A stretch of 18,058 nt of DNA from an uncultured Synergistales bacterium (GCA_905233515.1 CAJOEQ010000003.1:1-18058), one strand, 5' to 3'. Shown: positions 1-7,779, counted from the first letter of the stretch. The notes: a model not told the origin generated them from the sequence alone. A program made the numbers and translations.

Positions 1-91
1 GCCCCCCGTAATTTATCGCTTGCAAGTAATTATAAATTTTGCCAACCTGATAAAAACTAGATAAAAATATTTCTTCATATTATAAAATTTG

Positions 92-100
92 TGATATAAA
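92..100 (+). promoter_or_regulatory. Candidate extended -10 promoter element of topA
   Basis: TGA followed by TATAAA at 95-100 fits an extended -10 (TGn plus a hexamer 5/6 identical to TATAAT). It would start transcription near position 107, about 30 bases before the chosen topA ATG. The -35 region (about 71-77) is a poor match, so the call rests on the extended -10 alone in AT-rich DNA. A second weak pair (TTGCCA at 39-44, TAAAAA at 62-67) is an alternative. Confidence 0.35.
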
Positions 101-136
101 TATTGCGTCAAAAAAAAATTTTTATGTGTGGGGGTA

Positions 137-2281
137 ATGACAATTCCAGCATCAAAAAAATCTGCCGCTAAGAAAACAACATCATCTAAATCAAAATCAG
201 AAAATAGCGGCATTGCAGCAACTAAGAAAAGCACTAAGACTACTAAGTCACGCAAAATTTTAGAAAACGCAGCCGATAAAGGCAAAATTTTAGTCATTGT
301 TGAGTCTCCTTCAAAGGCTGCTACGTTGTCTAACATGCTAGGGCGCGGCTATATCGTGAAGTCAAGCAAAGGACACATGAAAGATTTACCTAAAAGCCGG
401 CTTGCTATTGATATTGAACACGATTTTGCGCCTGAATATATTTTAGTGAAGGGTAAAGCAGCTCTCAAGAATGAATTAATCAAACTCGCTGAAAATTCTT
501 CACATGTTCTGCTAGCGTCTGACCCTGATAGAGAAGGTGAGGCTATAGCTTGGCACTTGGCCGATATTTTAGGAGTCGATTTGTCGGAAAAATGCCGAGT
601 TAGATTCTATGAAATCACAGAGAACGCCGTAAAAACTGCCGTAATGAATCCTGATTATATTGACGTTAACAAAGTCGACGCTCAACAAGCCCGCAGGATT
701 CTTGATAGACTCGTCGGTTATACTTTGAGCCCGTTATTATGGAAAAAAATACGTTACGGCCTATCAGCTGGTAGAGTTCAATCTGTCGCGCTTAACTTAA
801 TTTGTGAACGTGAACGAGAAATCATGAATTTTATTCCCGATCCTTACTGGGTAATAACTGCTCAAGCTGAACACAGAAGGAATATTTACGAATTAAGAGC
901 TGAAAAACTTGACGGGAAGACTCTCATGAAAAATAATTTGCCGCTGTTAATTAATTCACAGGAGAAAGCCGACGAGATTTTAAGCGAAATTAAATCAAAT
1001 GACATAATTGTTAAAGAGTTCAAATCTAAAGAAAGCTCACACGCTGCACCTGCACCCTTCAGAACTAGCACACTACAGCAGGAGGCATCACGACGTTTAA
1101 GCATGATTCCGGCTCATACAATGAGAATAGCGCAGGCACTCTATGAAGGAATTAATATCCCCGGGCGCGGTCATGTCGGACTAATAACTTATATGCGTAC
1201 TGACAGCTTGAGAATCTCAAAAGAGGCTCTTACTTCATGCCGTGAATTCATAAAGAATAATTACAGACCTGAATATTTACCTGAAAGCGCGAATGTTTAC
1301 GGGAGCAGCAAAAATATTAACGTGCAAGACGCTCACGAGGCAATAAGACCTACAGATATAAATTTGACTCCTGATAAGACGAGAAATTTTTTAACGCCTG
1401 AACAGCAAAAATTATATTCGCTTATATGGTGCAGATTTACAGCAAGCCAAATGACTCCGGCGGTTACTGCAAAATCCACGATTAAAGCTGAAGCAGGCAG
1501 AGTCGGACTCAAGCAGGAGGGAGAAGTACTTATATTTGACGGTTGGAGCTTATTATGGCCTCTTGACGTAAAAGGCTCTGTGCTGGCAAAAGTAAAAGCG
1601 GGCGAAACTTTAAAGCTGATTAAGACTCAGGATGAGCAAAAATTTACTAAACCGCCTGCAAGATATTCAGAAGCGGGATTAATTAAGACTTTGGAAGAAA
1701 ACGGAGTCGGGCGGCCTTCAACTTATGCGACAATAGCGGGGACTCTTGAATCGCGAAATTATATCGAGAAAAACGACGAGAAAAGATTTAAAGCAACTTC
1801 ACTCGGTTTGATTGTTGATGAGTTTCTAGCGCAGTATTTCAACCGTAAAGATCTATCATCAATAGTAGACGCGGGATTTACTGCCCAAATGGAAAAAGAG
1901 TTAGACGAAATCGAAGAGTCACAAAGAAAATGGCTTGACGTTGTAGGGGAGTTCTGGGGGGAATTCTCTAATACTTTGAGTGAAGCAGAAAACGCCCCTA
2001 AAGTGCCTCTTCCAGCTCCTGAACCTATAGGCGAAAAATGCCCGAACTGCGGCCATGATTTAGTGCAGAAACGCGGGAGATTCGGCGAATTTATTGCGTG
2101 TTCAAATTATCCTGAATGCAAATATACTCGACCTATCTTAAGCACTATAGGCGTGAAATGTCCTAAATGCGGCGAAGGCGATATTGTTCAGCGTAAAAGC
2201 AAAAAGGGACGGACTTTTTACGGGTGTTCGCGTTATCCTGACTGCGATTATGTTGCAGGAATGCGGAGAAGATTTATATAA
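137..2281 (+). CDS. topA: DNA topoisomerase I (type IA)
   Basis: Relaxes negative supercoils by single-strand passage and sets chromosomal supercoiling in the cytoplasm. Residues are numbered from the upstream in-frame GTG at 128. The Toprim domain begins near residue 53 (VIVESPSKAATL) and carries the metal-binding DPDREGEAIAWHL motif. The active-site tyrosine is Y355 in GLITYMRTDS. Two C-terminal four-cysteine zinc fingers begin at C638 (CPNCG) and C678 (CPKCG). Total length (714-717 aa) is normal for the family. The first ~50 residues are an unusual Lys/Ser/Thr-rich, probably disordered extension. I prefer ATG 137 over GTG 128 because a G-run (130-134) lies just upstream, though its spacing is very short; GTG 128 has no Shine-Dalgarno at all. 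Followed after 118 bases by trmFO on the same strand. Identity is certain; only the start is open. Confidence 0.97.
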   Translation: MTIPASKKSAAKKTTSSKSKSENSGIAATKKSTKTTKSRKILENAADKGKILVIVESPSKAATLSNMLGRGYIVKSSKGHMKDLPKSRLAIDIEHDFAPEYILVKGKAALKNELIKLAENSSHVLLASDPDREGEAIAWHLADILGVDLSEKCRVRFYEITENAVKTAVMNPDYIDVNKVDAQQARRILDRLVGYTLSPLLWKKIRYGLSAGRVQSVALNLICEREREIMNFIPDPYWVITAQAEHRRNIYELRAEKLDGKTLMKNNLPLLINSQEKADEILSEIKSNDIIVKEFKSKESSHAAPAPFRTSTLQQEASRRLSMIPAHTMRIAQALYEGINIPGRGHVGLITYMRTDSLRISKEALTSCREFIKNNYRPEYLPESANVYGSSKNINVQDAHEAIRPTDINLTPDKTRNFLTPEQQKLYSLIWCRFTASQMTPAVTAKSTIKAEAGRVGLKQEGEVLIFDGWSLLWPLDVKGSVLAKVKAGETLKLIKTQDEQKFTKPPARYSEAGLIKTLEENGVGRPSTYATIAGTLESRNYIEKNDEKRFKATSLGLIVDEFLAQYFNRKDLSSIVDAGFTAQMEKELDEIEESQRKWLDVVGEFWGEFSNTLSEAENAPKVPLPAPEPIGEKCPNCGHDLVQKRGRFGEFIACSNYPECKYTRPILSTIGVKCPKCGEGDIVQRKSKKGRTFYGCSRYPDCDYVAGMRRRFI

Positions 2282-2297
2282 ACGAGGCTCGACTATT

Positions 2298-2309
2298 TTT
2301 TGCGCAAAA
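2298..2309. other. 12-bp perfect palindrome between topA and trmFO
   Basis: TTTTGCGCAAAA is a perfect inverted repeat without a loop, 17 bases after the topA stop and about 90 bases before trmFO. It could be an operator for a dimeric regulator or chance in AT-rich DNA. The rest of the 118-base gap holds an isolated TTGACA (2366-2371) with no matching -10 box, and an AAGGA ribosome-binding site at 2381-2385. Confidence 0.25.
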
Positions 2310-2399
2310 TGTAAATACAAAATCGAGAGCGAGTCAGAATAAATAAATATTCACATGATAAACTATTGACATTTAACGAGAAGGAATGAAGAAATAATT

Positions 2400-3713
2400 A
2401 TGGCAGACGTAAAAATCATAGGCGGCGGTCTTGCAGGCTGTGAGGCTGCGTGGCAATTAGCAAAAAGGGGCTTCACCGTTGAACTTTACGAGATGAGGCC
2501 GGAAAAATTGACTCCTGCTCATAAGACGGGATTTTTTGCCGAGTTAGTATGCAGTAATTCTCTAGGTTCAGAAAATAGAGAGTACCGCATAACAGGTCAG
2601 GGAATTCTCAAAGAAGAGTTAGAATTACTTGACTCGCTTATACTTTCATGCGCAAAAGAGACTCGAGTCCCAGCCGGTGGAGCTTTAGCAGTTGATCGTG
2701 ATAAATTTGCGGGACTTGTAACAGAAAAAATTACATCAAATAATAAAATCACAGTAATTCGTAAAGAGTGCGAGAAACTACCAAGGGGCTTAACAATAAT
2801 TGCGTCGGGACCTCTCACAGGCGGCAGATTAGCGGCAAATCTCAAAGTCTTAGCAGATCAGCAAATTTCATTTTATGATGCAGTTGCTCCAGTCGTTACA
2901 AAAGAGTCAATTGACATGAAAAAGGCTTTTGTTGCCGGCAGATATGGACATGACGAAGATTATATTAATTGCGCGTTCTTTACTAAGAAAAAATATACAG
3001 AATTCTACGAGGCATTAATTAAAGCAGAAAGACATTTACCGCATGATTTCGAACAGAAAGACGCAAAATATTTCAGAGGCTGCATGCCCATTGAAGTAAT
3101 AGCTGCGAGCGGCTTTAACTCTATGAGATTCGGCCCGTTGAAACCGGTGGGAATAGTTAATCCTAAAACAGGAAAAGAAGATTTTTACGCGATCGTACAA
3201 TTAAGACAAGATAATTCTGACGGGACATTATATAATCTTGTAGGCTTTCAGACTGGGCTAAAATGGGGCGAACAAAAAAAAGTCTTCTCAATGATCCCGG
3301 GACTTGAACACGCTGAATTTGTTAGATTCGGAGTCATGCATAGAAATACATCGGTGAATGCTCCGGCGGTGCTTGACGAGTATTTAAGGCTCAAAAAATG
3401 GAATAAAATTTTTATAGCGGGTCAGCTCGTAGGAGTAGAAGGCTACATGGAAAGCACAGCGATGGGACTTGTTACAGGAATTCACGCAGCTATGACTCTT
3501 GCAAATAAAGAATTACCCATTTGGCCGCGTGAGACTGGTATAGGCTCATTAATGCACTATTTACAGACTACAAAGCCGAAAAGTTTTCAGCCAATGAACG
3601 TAAATTTAGGCATATTCCCGGCATTGCCTGACATTAAAGACAGGGACGAGCGCGCAAAGATTTCACGAGAAAACGCAATTAATGCAATGAGGGAATTTGT
3701 GAAAACTCTATGA
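2400..3713 (+). CDS. trmFO: Methylenetetrahydrofolate-tRNA-(uracil-5-)-methyltransferase (FAD/folate dependent)
   Basis: Makes 5-methyluridine at position 54 of the tRNA T-loop using methylenetetrahydrofolate and FADH2. This is the folate-dependent alternative to SAM-dependent TrmA. The N-terminal dinucleotide-binding loop GGGLAGCEAAW (from residue 8) binds FAD. The family signature ELVCSNSLGS contains C51, and YFRGCMPIEV contains C228; these correspond to the two functional cysteines known in Bacillus TrmFO. The C-terminal part has the expected VGVEGYMESTAMGL FAD-contact motif. At 437 aa the length is standard. An AAGGA stands 14 bases before the ATG. Its TGA overlaps the ATG of cobJ (ATGA), implying translational coupling. 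The topA-trmFO order is common in Gram-positive-like genomes. High confidence. Confidence 0.97.
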   Translation: MADVKIIGGGLAGCEAAWQLAKRGFTVELYEMRPEKLTPAHKTGFFAELVCSNSLGSENREYRITGQGILKEELELLDSLILSCAKETRVPAGGALAVDRDKFAGLVTEKITSNNKITVIRKECEKLPRGLTIIASGPLTGGRLAANLKVLADQQISFYDAVAPVVTKESIDMKKAFVAGRYGHDEDYINCAFFTKKKYTEFYEALIKAERHLPHDFEQKDAKYFRGCMPIEVIAASGFNSMRFGPLKPVGIVNPKTGKEDFYAIVQLRQDNSDGTLYNLVGFQTGLKWGEQKKVFSMIPGLEHAEFVRFGVMHRNTSVNAPAVLDEYLRLKKWNKIFIAGQLVGVEGYMESTAMGLVTGIHAAMTLANKELPIWPRETGIGSLMHYLQTTKPKSFQPMNVNLGIFPALPDIKDRDERAKISRENAINAMREFVKTL

Positions 3714-4435
3714 TTTATGTAATAGGAATCGGGCCGGGCGGTGAAGAGTCAATTACTCCGCGAGCACTAAACGCAATGAAGTCATGTGAAATTATTGCGG
3801 GTTATACAAAATATATTAATCTTGTACGCGATTTGCTGCCCGGTAAAGGCTTTATTTCGTATTCAATGAGACATGAAATTTTGCGATGTCATGACGCTTT
3901 GATGATCTCAAGAGATTTTAATATTGATATTGCTTTAATTTCAAGCGGTGATTCAGGAGTTTACGGCATGGCGGGATTAATGCTTGAGACTGCGAAAAAC
4001 AGCGGCGAAAAAATTATTATTATACCGGGTATGACTGCGGCGAACTCTGCGGCGGCTGTACTCGGTGCGCCCCTCATGAATGACTATGTAAATATAAGTC
4101 TCAGCGATTTATTAACAAGCTGGGAAGTTATCACGAAAAGATTAATTGCTGCCTGCACTGGAGATTTTGTAATCTGCTTATATAATCCTGCGAGCAATAA
4201 CAGACCTGAACACTTTAAACGAGCCTGCAAAATTTTGCTTGAATATAAATCACCTGACACGCCCGCCGGTTTTGTCATGAATTCAGACAGAATAAATGAA
4301 TATCACGAAATTATGACACTGGGAGAAATTCAGGACTGCAAATTAATTAATATGTCTTGTCTTGTAATAATAGGCAATTCACAGAGCTATATACTTGACG
4401 GGCAAATTATAACGCCGAGGGGATATAAATTATAA
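3710..4435 (+). CDS. cobJ: Precorrin-3B / cobalt-factor III C17-methyltransferase
   Basis: SAM-dependent methyltransferase that methylates C17 and drives ring contraction in corrin (vitamin B12) synthesis (CobJ in the aerobic naming, CbiH in the anaerobic one). The tetrapyrrole-methylase fold shows at the N-terminus (VIGIGPGGEESITPRAL, residues 4-20) and in the GDSGVYGMAG motif (from residue 80). The stretch LGAPLMNDYVNISLSDLLT (118-136) and VICLYNPASNNRP are typical of the CobJ/CbiH subgroup rather than of CbiL or CbiF. At 241 aa it is a single-domain enzyme. It starts inside the trmFO stop (ATGA), and no other corrin gene lies in the window, so the pathway, if complete, is encoded elsewhere. 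Its stop overlaps the stop of convergent yraN by 6 bp. In an anaerobe the CbiH role is more likely. Confidence 0.88.
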   Translation: MIYVIGIGPGGEESITPRALNAMKSCEIIAGYTKYINLVRDLLPGKGFISYSMRHEILRCHDALMISRDFNIDIALISSGDSGVYGMAGLMLETAKNSGEKIIIIPGMTAANSAAAVLGAPLMNDYVNISLSDLLTSWEVITKRLIAACTGDFVICLYNPASNNRPEHFKRACKILLEYKSPDTPAGFVMNSDRINEYHEIMTLGEIQDCKLINMSCLVIIGNSQSYILDGQIITPRGYKL

Positions 4436-4828
4436 AAAATTCATTCCTGAAGTAATATCGCGTATGTGTTCAAGAGTCCAGTTATCGGGATGATTTTTTT
4501 CTGTGATAGTGATTCCGACTAAGTCAATGCGCCAGAATCCCGGCCAATTTAAATTATCTTCAATGAATAAACGCGACGAATTTATTAACGAGTGCAATTT
4601 TCTAGAACCTATTGAGTCCGCCGGTGATTGAATTTTGCCGATTGTCCGCGCCCTGACTTCTATAATAACAAGCTCGCTATTATCTTTATCACTATTATCA
4701 AGCGCAATAATATCTAATTCGCCGTATTTATTTCGTGTATTTCGGGCAATTATTCGCCATCCTAATGACAAAATATATTCTGCTGCTAAATCTTCAGCGT
4801 GTCGTCCTAATTCCTGCGCTTGAGTCAT
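4430..4828 (-). CDS. yraN: YraN/UPF0102 family predicted endonuclease
   Basis: A small (132 aa) member of the widespread UPF0102 family with a predicted PD-(D/E)XK nuclease-like fold; its physiological role is not firmly established. The conserved N-terminal pattern is present: GRHAEDLAAEYILSLGW (8-24), then ARNTRNKYGELDIIA with G36-E37 and D39, then the core strand VIIEVRAR with E57 and R59. The family usually has Lys or Arg in that last position. It is the last gene of the lepB-rbgA-rnhB-fliK-like-flhB-like run. Its ATG directly follows the TAA of the preceding gene (TAAATG), so it is probably translated by coupling. yraN following rnhB is a common arrangement in Clostridia. Its 3' end overlaps cobJ by 6 bp and no terminator hairpin is visible between them. 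Confidence 0.93.
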   Translation of the reverse strand: MTQAQELGRHAEDLAAEYILSLGWRIIARNTRNKYGELDIIALDNSDKDNSELVIIEVRARTIGKIQSPADSIGSRKLHSLINSSRLFIEDNLNWPGFWRIDLVGITITEKNHPDNWTLEHIRDITSGMNFL

Positions 4829-5110
4829 TTATTTTATACTTGCTTCCCTGTCAAGTTTATAGACCCATGCTAAAACTCTTGCTACGACCTCGTATAATTC
4901 TGCTGGGATCTCTTCTCCGAGTTCTAGAGAAATTAAAGCCGAAACAAGCGCAGCATCTTCAACAATGGGAACATCTGCTTCAATAGCGCGTTCTATAATT
5001 TTTTTAGCGATAAAGCCCTCACCCTTAGCAACTACACTTGGAGCAGCCATTTTCTTATTATCATATTTGACAGCAACGGCCTTATCACGTTTTGAATTCT
5101 CTTGAGGCAT
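4829..5110 (-). CDS. Stand-alone FlhB C-terminal-domain protein (YlqH-like, EscU/YscU/HrcU family)
   Basis: A 93-residue protein matching only the distal part of the cytoplasmic domain of FlhB/YscU, the substrate-specificity switch of flagellar and type III export. AVAVKYDNKKMAAPSVVAKG (residues 11-30) is the classic stretch that directly follows the self-cleavage NPTH motif in full-length FlhB. VPIVEDAALVSAL and GEEIPAELYEVVARVLAWVY complete the domain. No transmembrane region and no NPTH motif are encoded, so it cannot be an export-gate protein. Bacillus YlqH is an analogous protein beside rbgA and rnhB. The ribosome-binding site (AAGGGAG, 5121-5127) overlaps the stop of the upstream FliK-like gene, suggesting coupling. 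The family assignment is firm; the function is unknown, perhaps acting with the FliK-like neighbour. Confidence 0.88.
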   Translation of the reverse strand: MPQENSKRDKAVAVKYDNKKMAAPSVVAKGEGFIAKKIIERAIEADVPIVEDAALVSALISLELGEEIPAELYEVVARVLAWVYKLDREASIK

Positions 5111-5125
5111 TTAATAATTTCTCCC

Positions 5126-6238
5126 TTAAACTGTAATGTCTAAACCGCGCCCAGCAAGCAAAATATCCCGCTCATTTTCCGGAGCTTTTCTCGAAATTCC
5201 TATAAAGCTGACTGGTATAGCGAGTCCCTGAAGTTCTTTGCGTAAATCGCGCCTTCTGCGTTCAATAATTCTACAAGTTTCCGGCTTCTCTGCATTCAGA
5301 GTCAAATTACAGCTTTTGCCGTCGCTCTCAACAAGTCCGCCCACTTCTCCTAATGTATTGCCGGTTAAGCCAAAGCCAACCTGCCAATATTTTTGCCCGT
5401 CATCGCTATTAATTGATCGTCCCACGAAAATTTTTGCGGTCATGCTCTGTGAATTATTCTCGACTAAAGGCCAAAACGGAGCAGCTAACAAAGCCGGGTT
5501 TACTTCAGGACGGGGCGATTTCATTAAAATTGATTGAGCCTGCAAAAACTGCGCTATATCGTCATTGCCTTCTTTCATGCCTTTGAGGGCTTTTACTGGG
5601 TCTTGACCGTCTGAAGTGTCAGATTTTAATTTCTTGCGTATTCTGTTCCACATGTCATTAATTTCTGAGTCGTTCATGGCCGCATATTGAGATAATAATA
5701 ACGCGTTTTCTTGAGTCATAGGCACATCCCGCGCCCATAATTCAATAAATGAAGATAACTCGCCGGGATTTGAGCCAGTTTTACGCCAAGCGTCTTTTAT
5801 TGCTGTGAGTACTTCATTTGATAAAGGCAGGCCGCGAGCTAATAAAGCTGTTGCAAGTTCTCTATCACGCCCGGGAATTTGCGATAAAAATGAGAGTTCA
5901 CCCTGTGAAAGCCTTAAAACGGGGACTCCGTCCGGCCCTGAAGCGTCCCATACTGCTCTAAATCTTTCGCCCGGTATAAGTGAAATAGTTGCCCTTGCCC
6001 GCAAATCTTGAGTCGCTCCGTTGACTTCGACTCTAACTGTATAAGTACCGTCATTATTTTGCGATAATACAGTGCCCTCTATGAGCATTCCCGTGCGAAT
6101 TCCTGCAAATTTCGTTAACTGCCCGGGCTGTAGAATTTGAGGCTGATTAATAATTTGTCCTTGCCGAGTGCTTATATTTTGCTGGGCTTGATTATAATTT
6201 TGCTCTAATTGAACATTTAAATTATTTATCGCTGGCAT
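5126..6238 (-). CDS. FliK-like / YlqG-like protein of unknown function
   Basis: A 370-aa soluble protein without signal peptide or membrane segment. The N-terminus (1-40) is Asn/Gln-rich and low-complexity. Residues ~50-110 look like a small beta domain (GMLIEGTVLSQNNDGTYTVR). The middle is helical. Residues ~284-350 resemble the C-terminal hook-length-control domain of FliK: a QVGF strand, LGEVGGLVESDGKSCNLTL, a charged helix rich in Arg/Lys/Glu, then IPVSFIGIS. The match is from pattern memory and is moderate. Gene order supports it: in Bacillus the hypothetical ylqG sits between rnhB and ylqH, exactly as here, with an FlhB-C-like gene next. The ATG at 6236-6238 is preceded by AAGGTGAG about 12 bases away. 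The true flagellar fliK is presumably elsewhere, in the flagellar operon. Confidence 0.7.
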   Translation of the reverse strand: MPAINNLNVQLEQNYNQAQQNISTRQGQIINQPQILQPGQLTKFAGIRTGMLIEGTVLSQNNDGTYTVRVEVNGATQDLRARATISLIPGERFRAVWDASGPDGVPVLRLSQGELSFLSQIPGRDRELATALLARGLPLSNEVLTAIKDAWRKTGSNPGELSSFIELWARDVPMTQENALLLSQYAAMNDSEINDMWNRIRKKLKSDTSDGQDPVKALKGMKEGNDDIAQFLQAQSILMKSPRPEVNPALLAAPFWPLVENNSQSMTAKIFVGRSINSDDGQKYWQVGFGLTGNTLGEVGGLVESDGKSCNLTLNAEKPETCRIIERRRRDLRKELQGLAIPVSFIGISRKAPENERDILLAGRGLDITV

Positions 6239-6272
6239 TTGTTTTCTCTCACCTTCTCACAAATTTATATAA

Positions 6273-6947
6273 TTATAATAATTTTCGGCAGAATGACTCT
6301 CTATGTATACTAGACAGGCCGATTAATTTTATTATATTTCTATGCGCTTGAGTGGGATAACCTTTATTTTTCGCGAATTTATAGGCCGGAAATTTTGAGT
6401 CAAGTCTTATCATGAGTCTATCACGTATAACTTTAGCGACAATTGACGCAGCCGACACTACAGGAATCAAATTATCAGCGCGTATTAAATTCCATTGCTG
6501 AAAATTTAGATCGGGGATTCTCTCTGTTCCGTCGACTATTACACAAACTGGGCAAATATTAAAATTTTTAGCTAATTTCTTGACGCTTTGACCCATTGCC
6601 CATAAAGATGCCTGCAAAATATTATCACGTTCGATTCTTGTTATACTGCCCATTGATGCACGCCAATATACGCCGATTTCATTCATTACAGCAAATAAAT
6701 TTTCTCGTCCTTTAGGAGTTAAACGCTTTGAGTCGCGCAATTTATAACGAGTTAAAATTTTTTCCTGTTCAGGAGTCAAATATACAGCTGCTGCTACTAC
6801 TGGACCGGCCAAAGCCCCCCGTCCTGCCTCATCAGTGCCGATAACTGCGCCGCGTTCTGATAAATTATTTAATTGCTCGATTGCCTCATCAGGTTCAGAC
6901 CGTGAAGACAAGATTAAATCATTCTTGAACAAAATTAACTGCCTCAT
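6273..6947 (-). CDS. rnhB: Ribonuclease HII
   Basis: Cleaves RNA in RNA/DNA hybrids and initiates removal of misincorporated ribonucleotides. Residue numbers count from an upstream GTG at 6962. The catalytic carboxylates are visible: D44 and E45 in GTDEAGRGALAG, D144 in VIVDGTERIP, and D163 in RADNLIPVVSAASIVAKVIRD. LRDSKRLTPKGRENL is also typical of the family. The start is uncertain. GTG 6962 and ATG 6947 have no good ribosome-binding site, whereas TTG 6932 has GAGG nine bases upstream. All choices place the start inside the 3' end of rbgA (stop at 6919-6921), so the genes overlap by 14-44 bases and are probably coupled. The rbgA-rnhB order is conserved in Firmicutes. Function certain, start not. 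Confidence 0.95.
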   Translation of the reverse strand: MRQLILFKNDLILSSRSEPDEAIEQLNNLSERGAVIGTDEAGRGALAGPVVAAAVYLTPEQEKILTRYKLRDSKRLTPKGRENLFAVMNEIGVYWRASMGSITRIERDNILQASLWAMGQSVKKLAKNFNICPVCVIVDGTERIPDLNFQQWNLIRADNLIPVVSAASIVAKVIRDRLMIRLDSKFPAYKFAKNKGYPTQAHRNIIKLIGLSSIHRESFCRKLL

Positions 6948-7773
6948 GAGAAATATTATCACTAAAATTTATAGCGGGTTCACTGTCAGGAGTCTCAAGA
7001 CAAACAGGGCCGAGTCTACCATTTGAGAAGGCTTCAATAAATTTTTGTCCTGCGAGTTCGTAATTTACTCGACCGCCTGAAATAAGACAGCCCATGCGCC
7101 GCCCGATTCTTTCAAGCGTTAATCCTGCGGGTTCGTCAATAAATTCAACGGGTAAAAGATTATTCATGTTCTTGACTCGTAAAAATTTTATGAGCATTAA
7201 CGCCGCATTCTCAAAGCCTCCTACGACATCAGCTTTTGCACAGCCCAGCCACGATAAAATTAAATGCGCTCCTGACTCTGCGTGAGGATCAAGAATTCCC
7301 GGCGAGTCAACAATTAATAAGCCTTCATTTCTGTACCAGTTCACTGACTTAGTAATACCGGGAATATTTCCGACTGATGCGCTTGACTTATTTATTAACG
7401 AGTTCAGTAATAAAGACTTCCCGACATTGGGAATTCCTACAACGGCGAGTCTTGCTTCCCTGTGAGAAGGCTTAAATTTTAATATAGCTTTCTTGATTGA
7501 ATTCAAGCCCGATTTATTTCTTAAATCAGCCGCAAATGCATGTTTAAATTCATTCAGCCATAAATTTAATTTATCAGGGTCGGCCAAGTCCTTACGCGAT
7601 AACACGTGAATAACGGGCTTAATTTTCGCGAGTGCCTTAATCAACGGTGATGACGTAGAAACAGGCGCGCGGGAGTCACGAACTTCAACAATTAAATCAA
7701 GTTTTGAGACTAATTCATTTAATTTGCGAGTCCCTTTTGCCATATGGCCGGGATACCATACAGAACGAGGCAT
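6919..7773 (-). CDS. rbgA: Ribosome biogenesis GTPase RbgA (YlqF), circularly permuted
   Basis: A GTPase needed for late assembly of the 50S ribosomal subunit. The G motifs occur in permuted order, as in the YlqF/YawG family: a G4-like SRKD (59-62), then the P-loop GIPNVGKS (113-120), the G2 threonine T141 in GNIPGITKS, then G3 DSPG (156-159). The N-terminal WYPGHMAKGTRKL is the family hallmark and fixes the start at the ATG at 7771-7773. The G4 motif departs from the usual NKxD (Ser for Asn). At 284 aa it is normal length. It lies 6 bases after the lepB stop without its own clear ribosome-binding site, so translational coupling to lepB is likely; rnhB overlaps its end. Confidence 0.95.
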   Translation of the reverse strand: MPRSVWYPGHMAKGTRKLNELVSKLDLIVEVRDSRAPVSTSSPLIKALAKIKPVIHVLSRKDLADPDKLNLWLNEFKHAFAADLRNKSGLNSIKKAILKFKPSHREARLAVVGIPNVGKSLLLNSLINKSSASVGNIPGITKSVNWYRNEGLLIVDSPGILDPHAESGAHLILSWLGCAKADVVGGFENAALMLIKFLRVKNMNNLLPVEFIDEPAGLTLERIGRRMGCLISGGRVNYELAGQKFIEAFSNGRLGPVCLETPDSEPAINFSDNISHEAVNFVQE

Positions 7774-7779
7774 AATTAT

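Noticed and set aside
13..336. Protein-coding gene on the minus strand over the topA start
   Set aside because: It is antisense to the Lys-rich topA N-terminus, lacks a recognisable family and ribosome-binding site, and overlaps a clearly real gene.
2366..2371. TTGACA as the -35 box of a trmFO promoter
   Set aside because: No -10-like hexamer lies 16-18 bases downstream; that space holds the ribosome-binding region instead.
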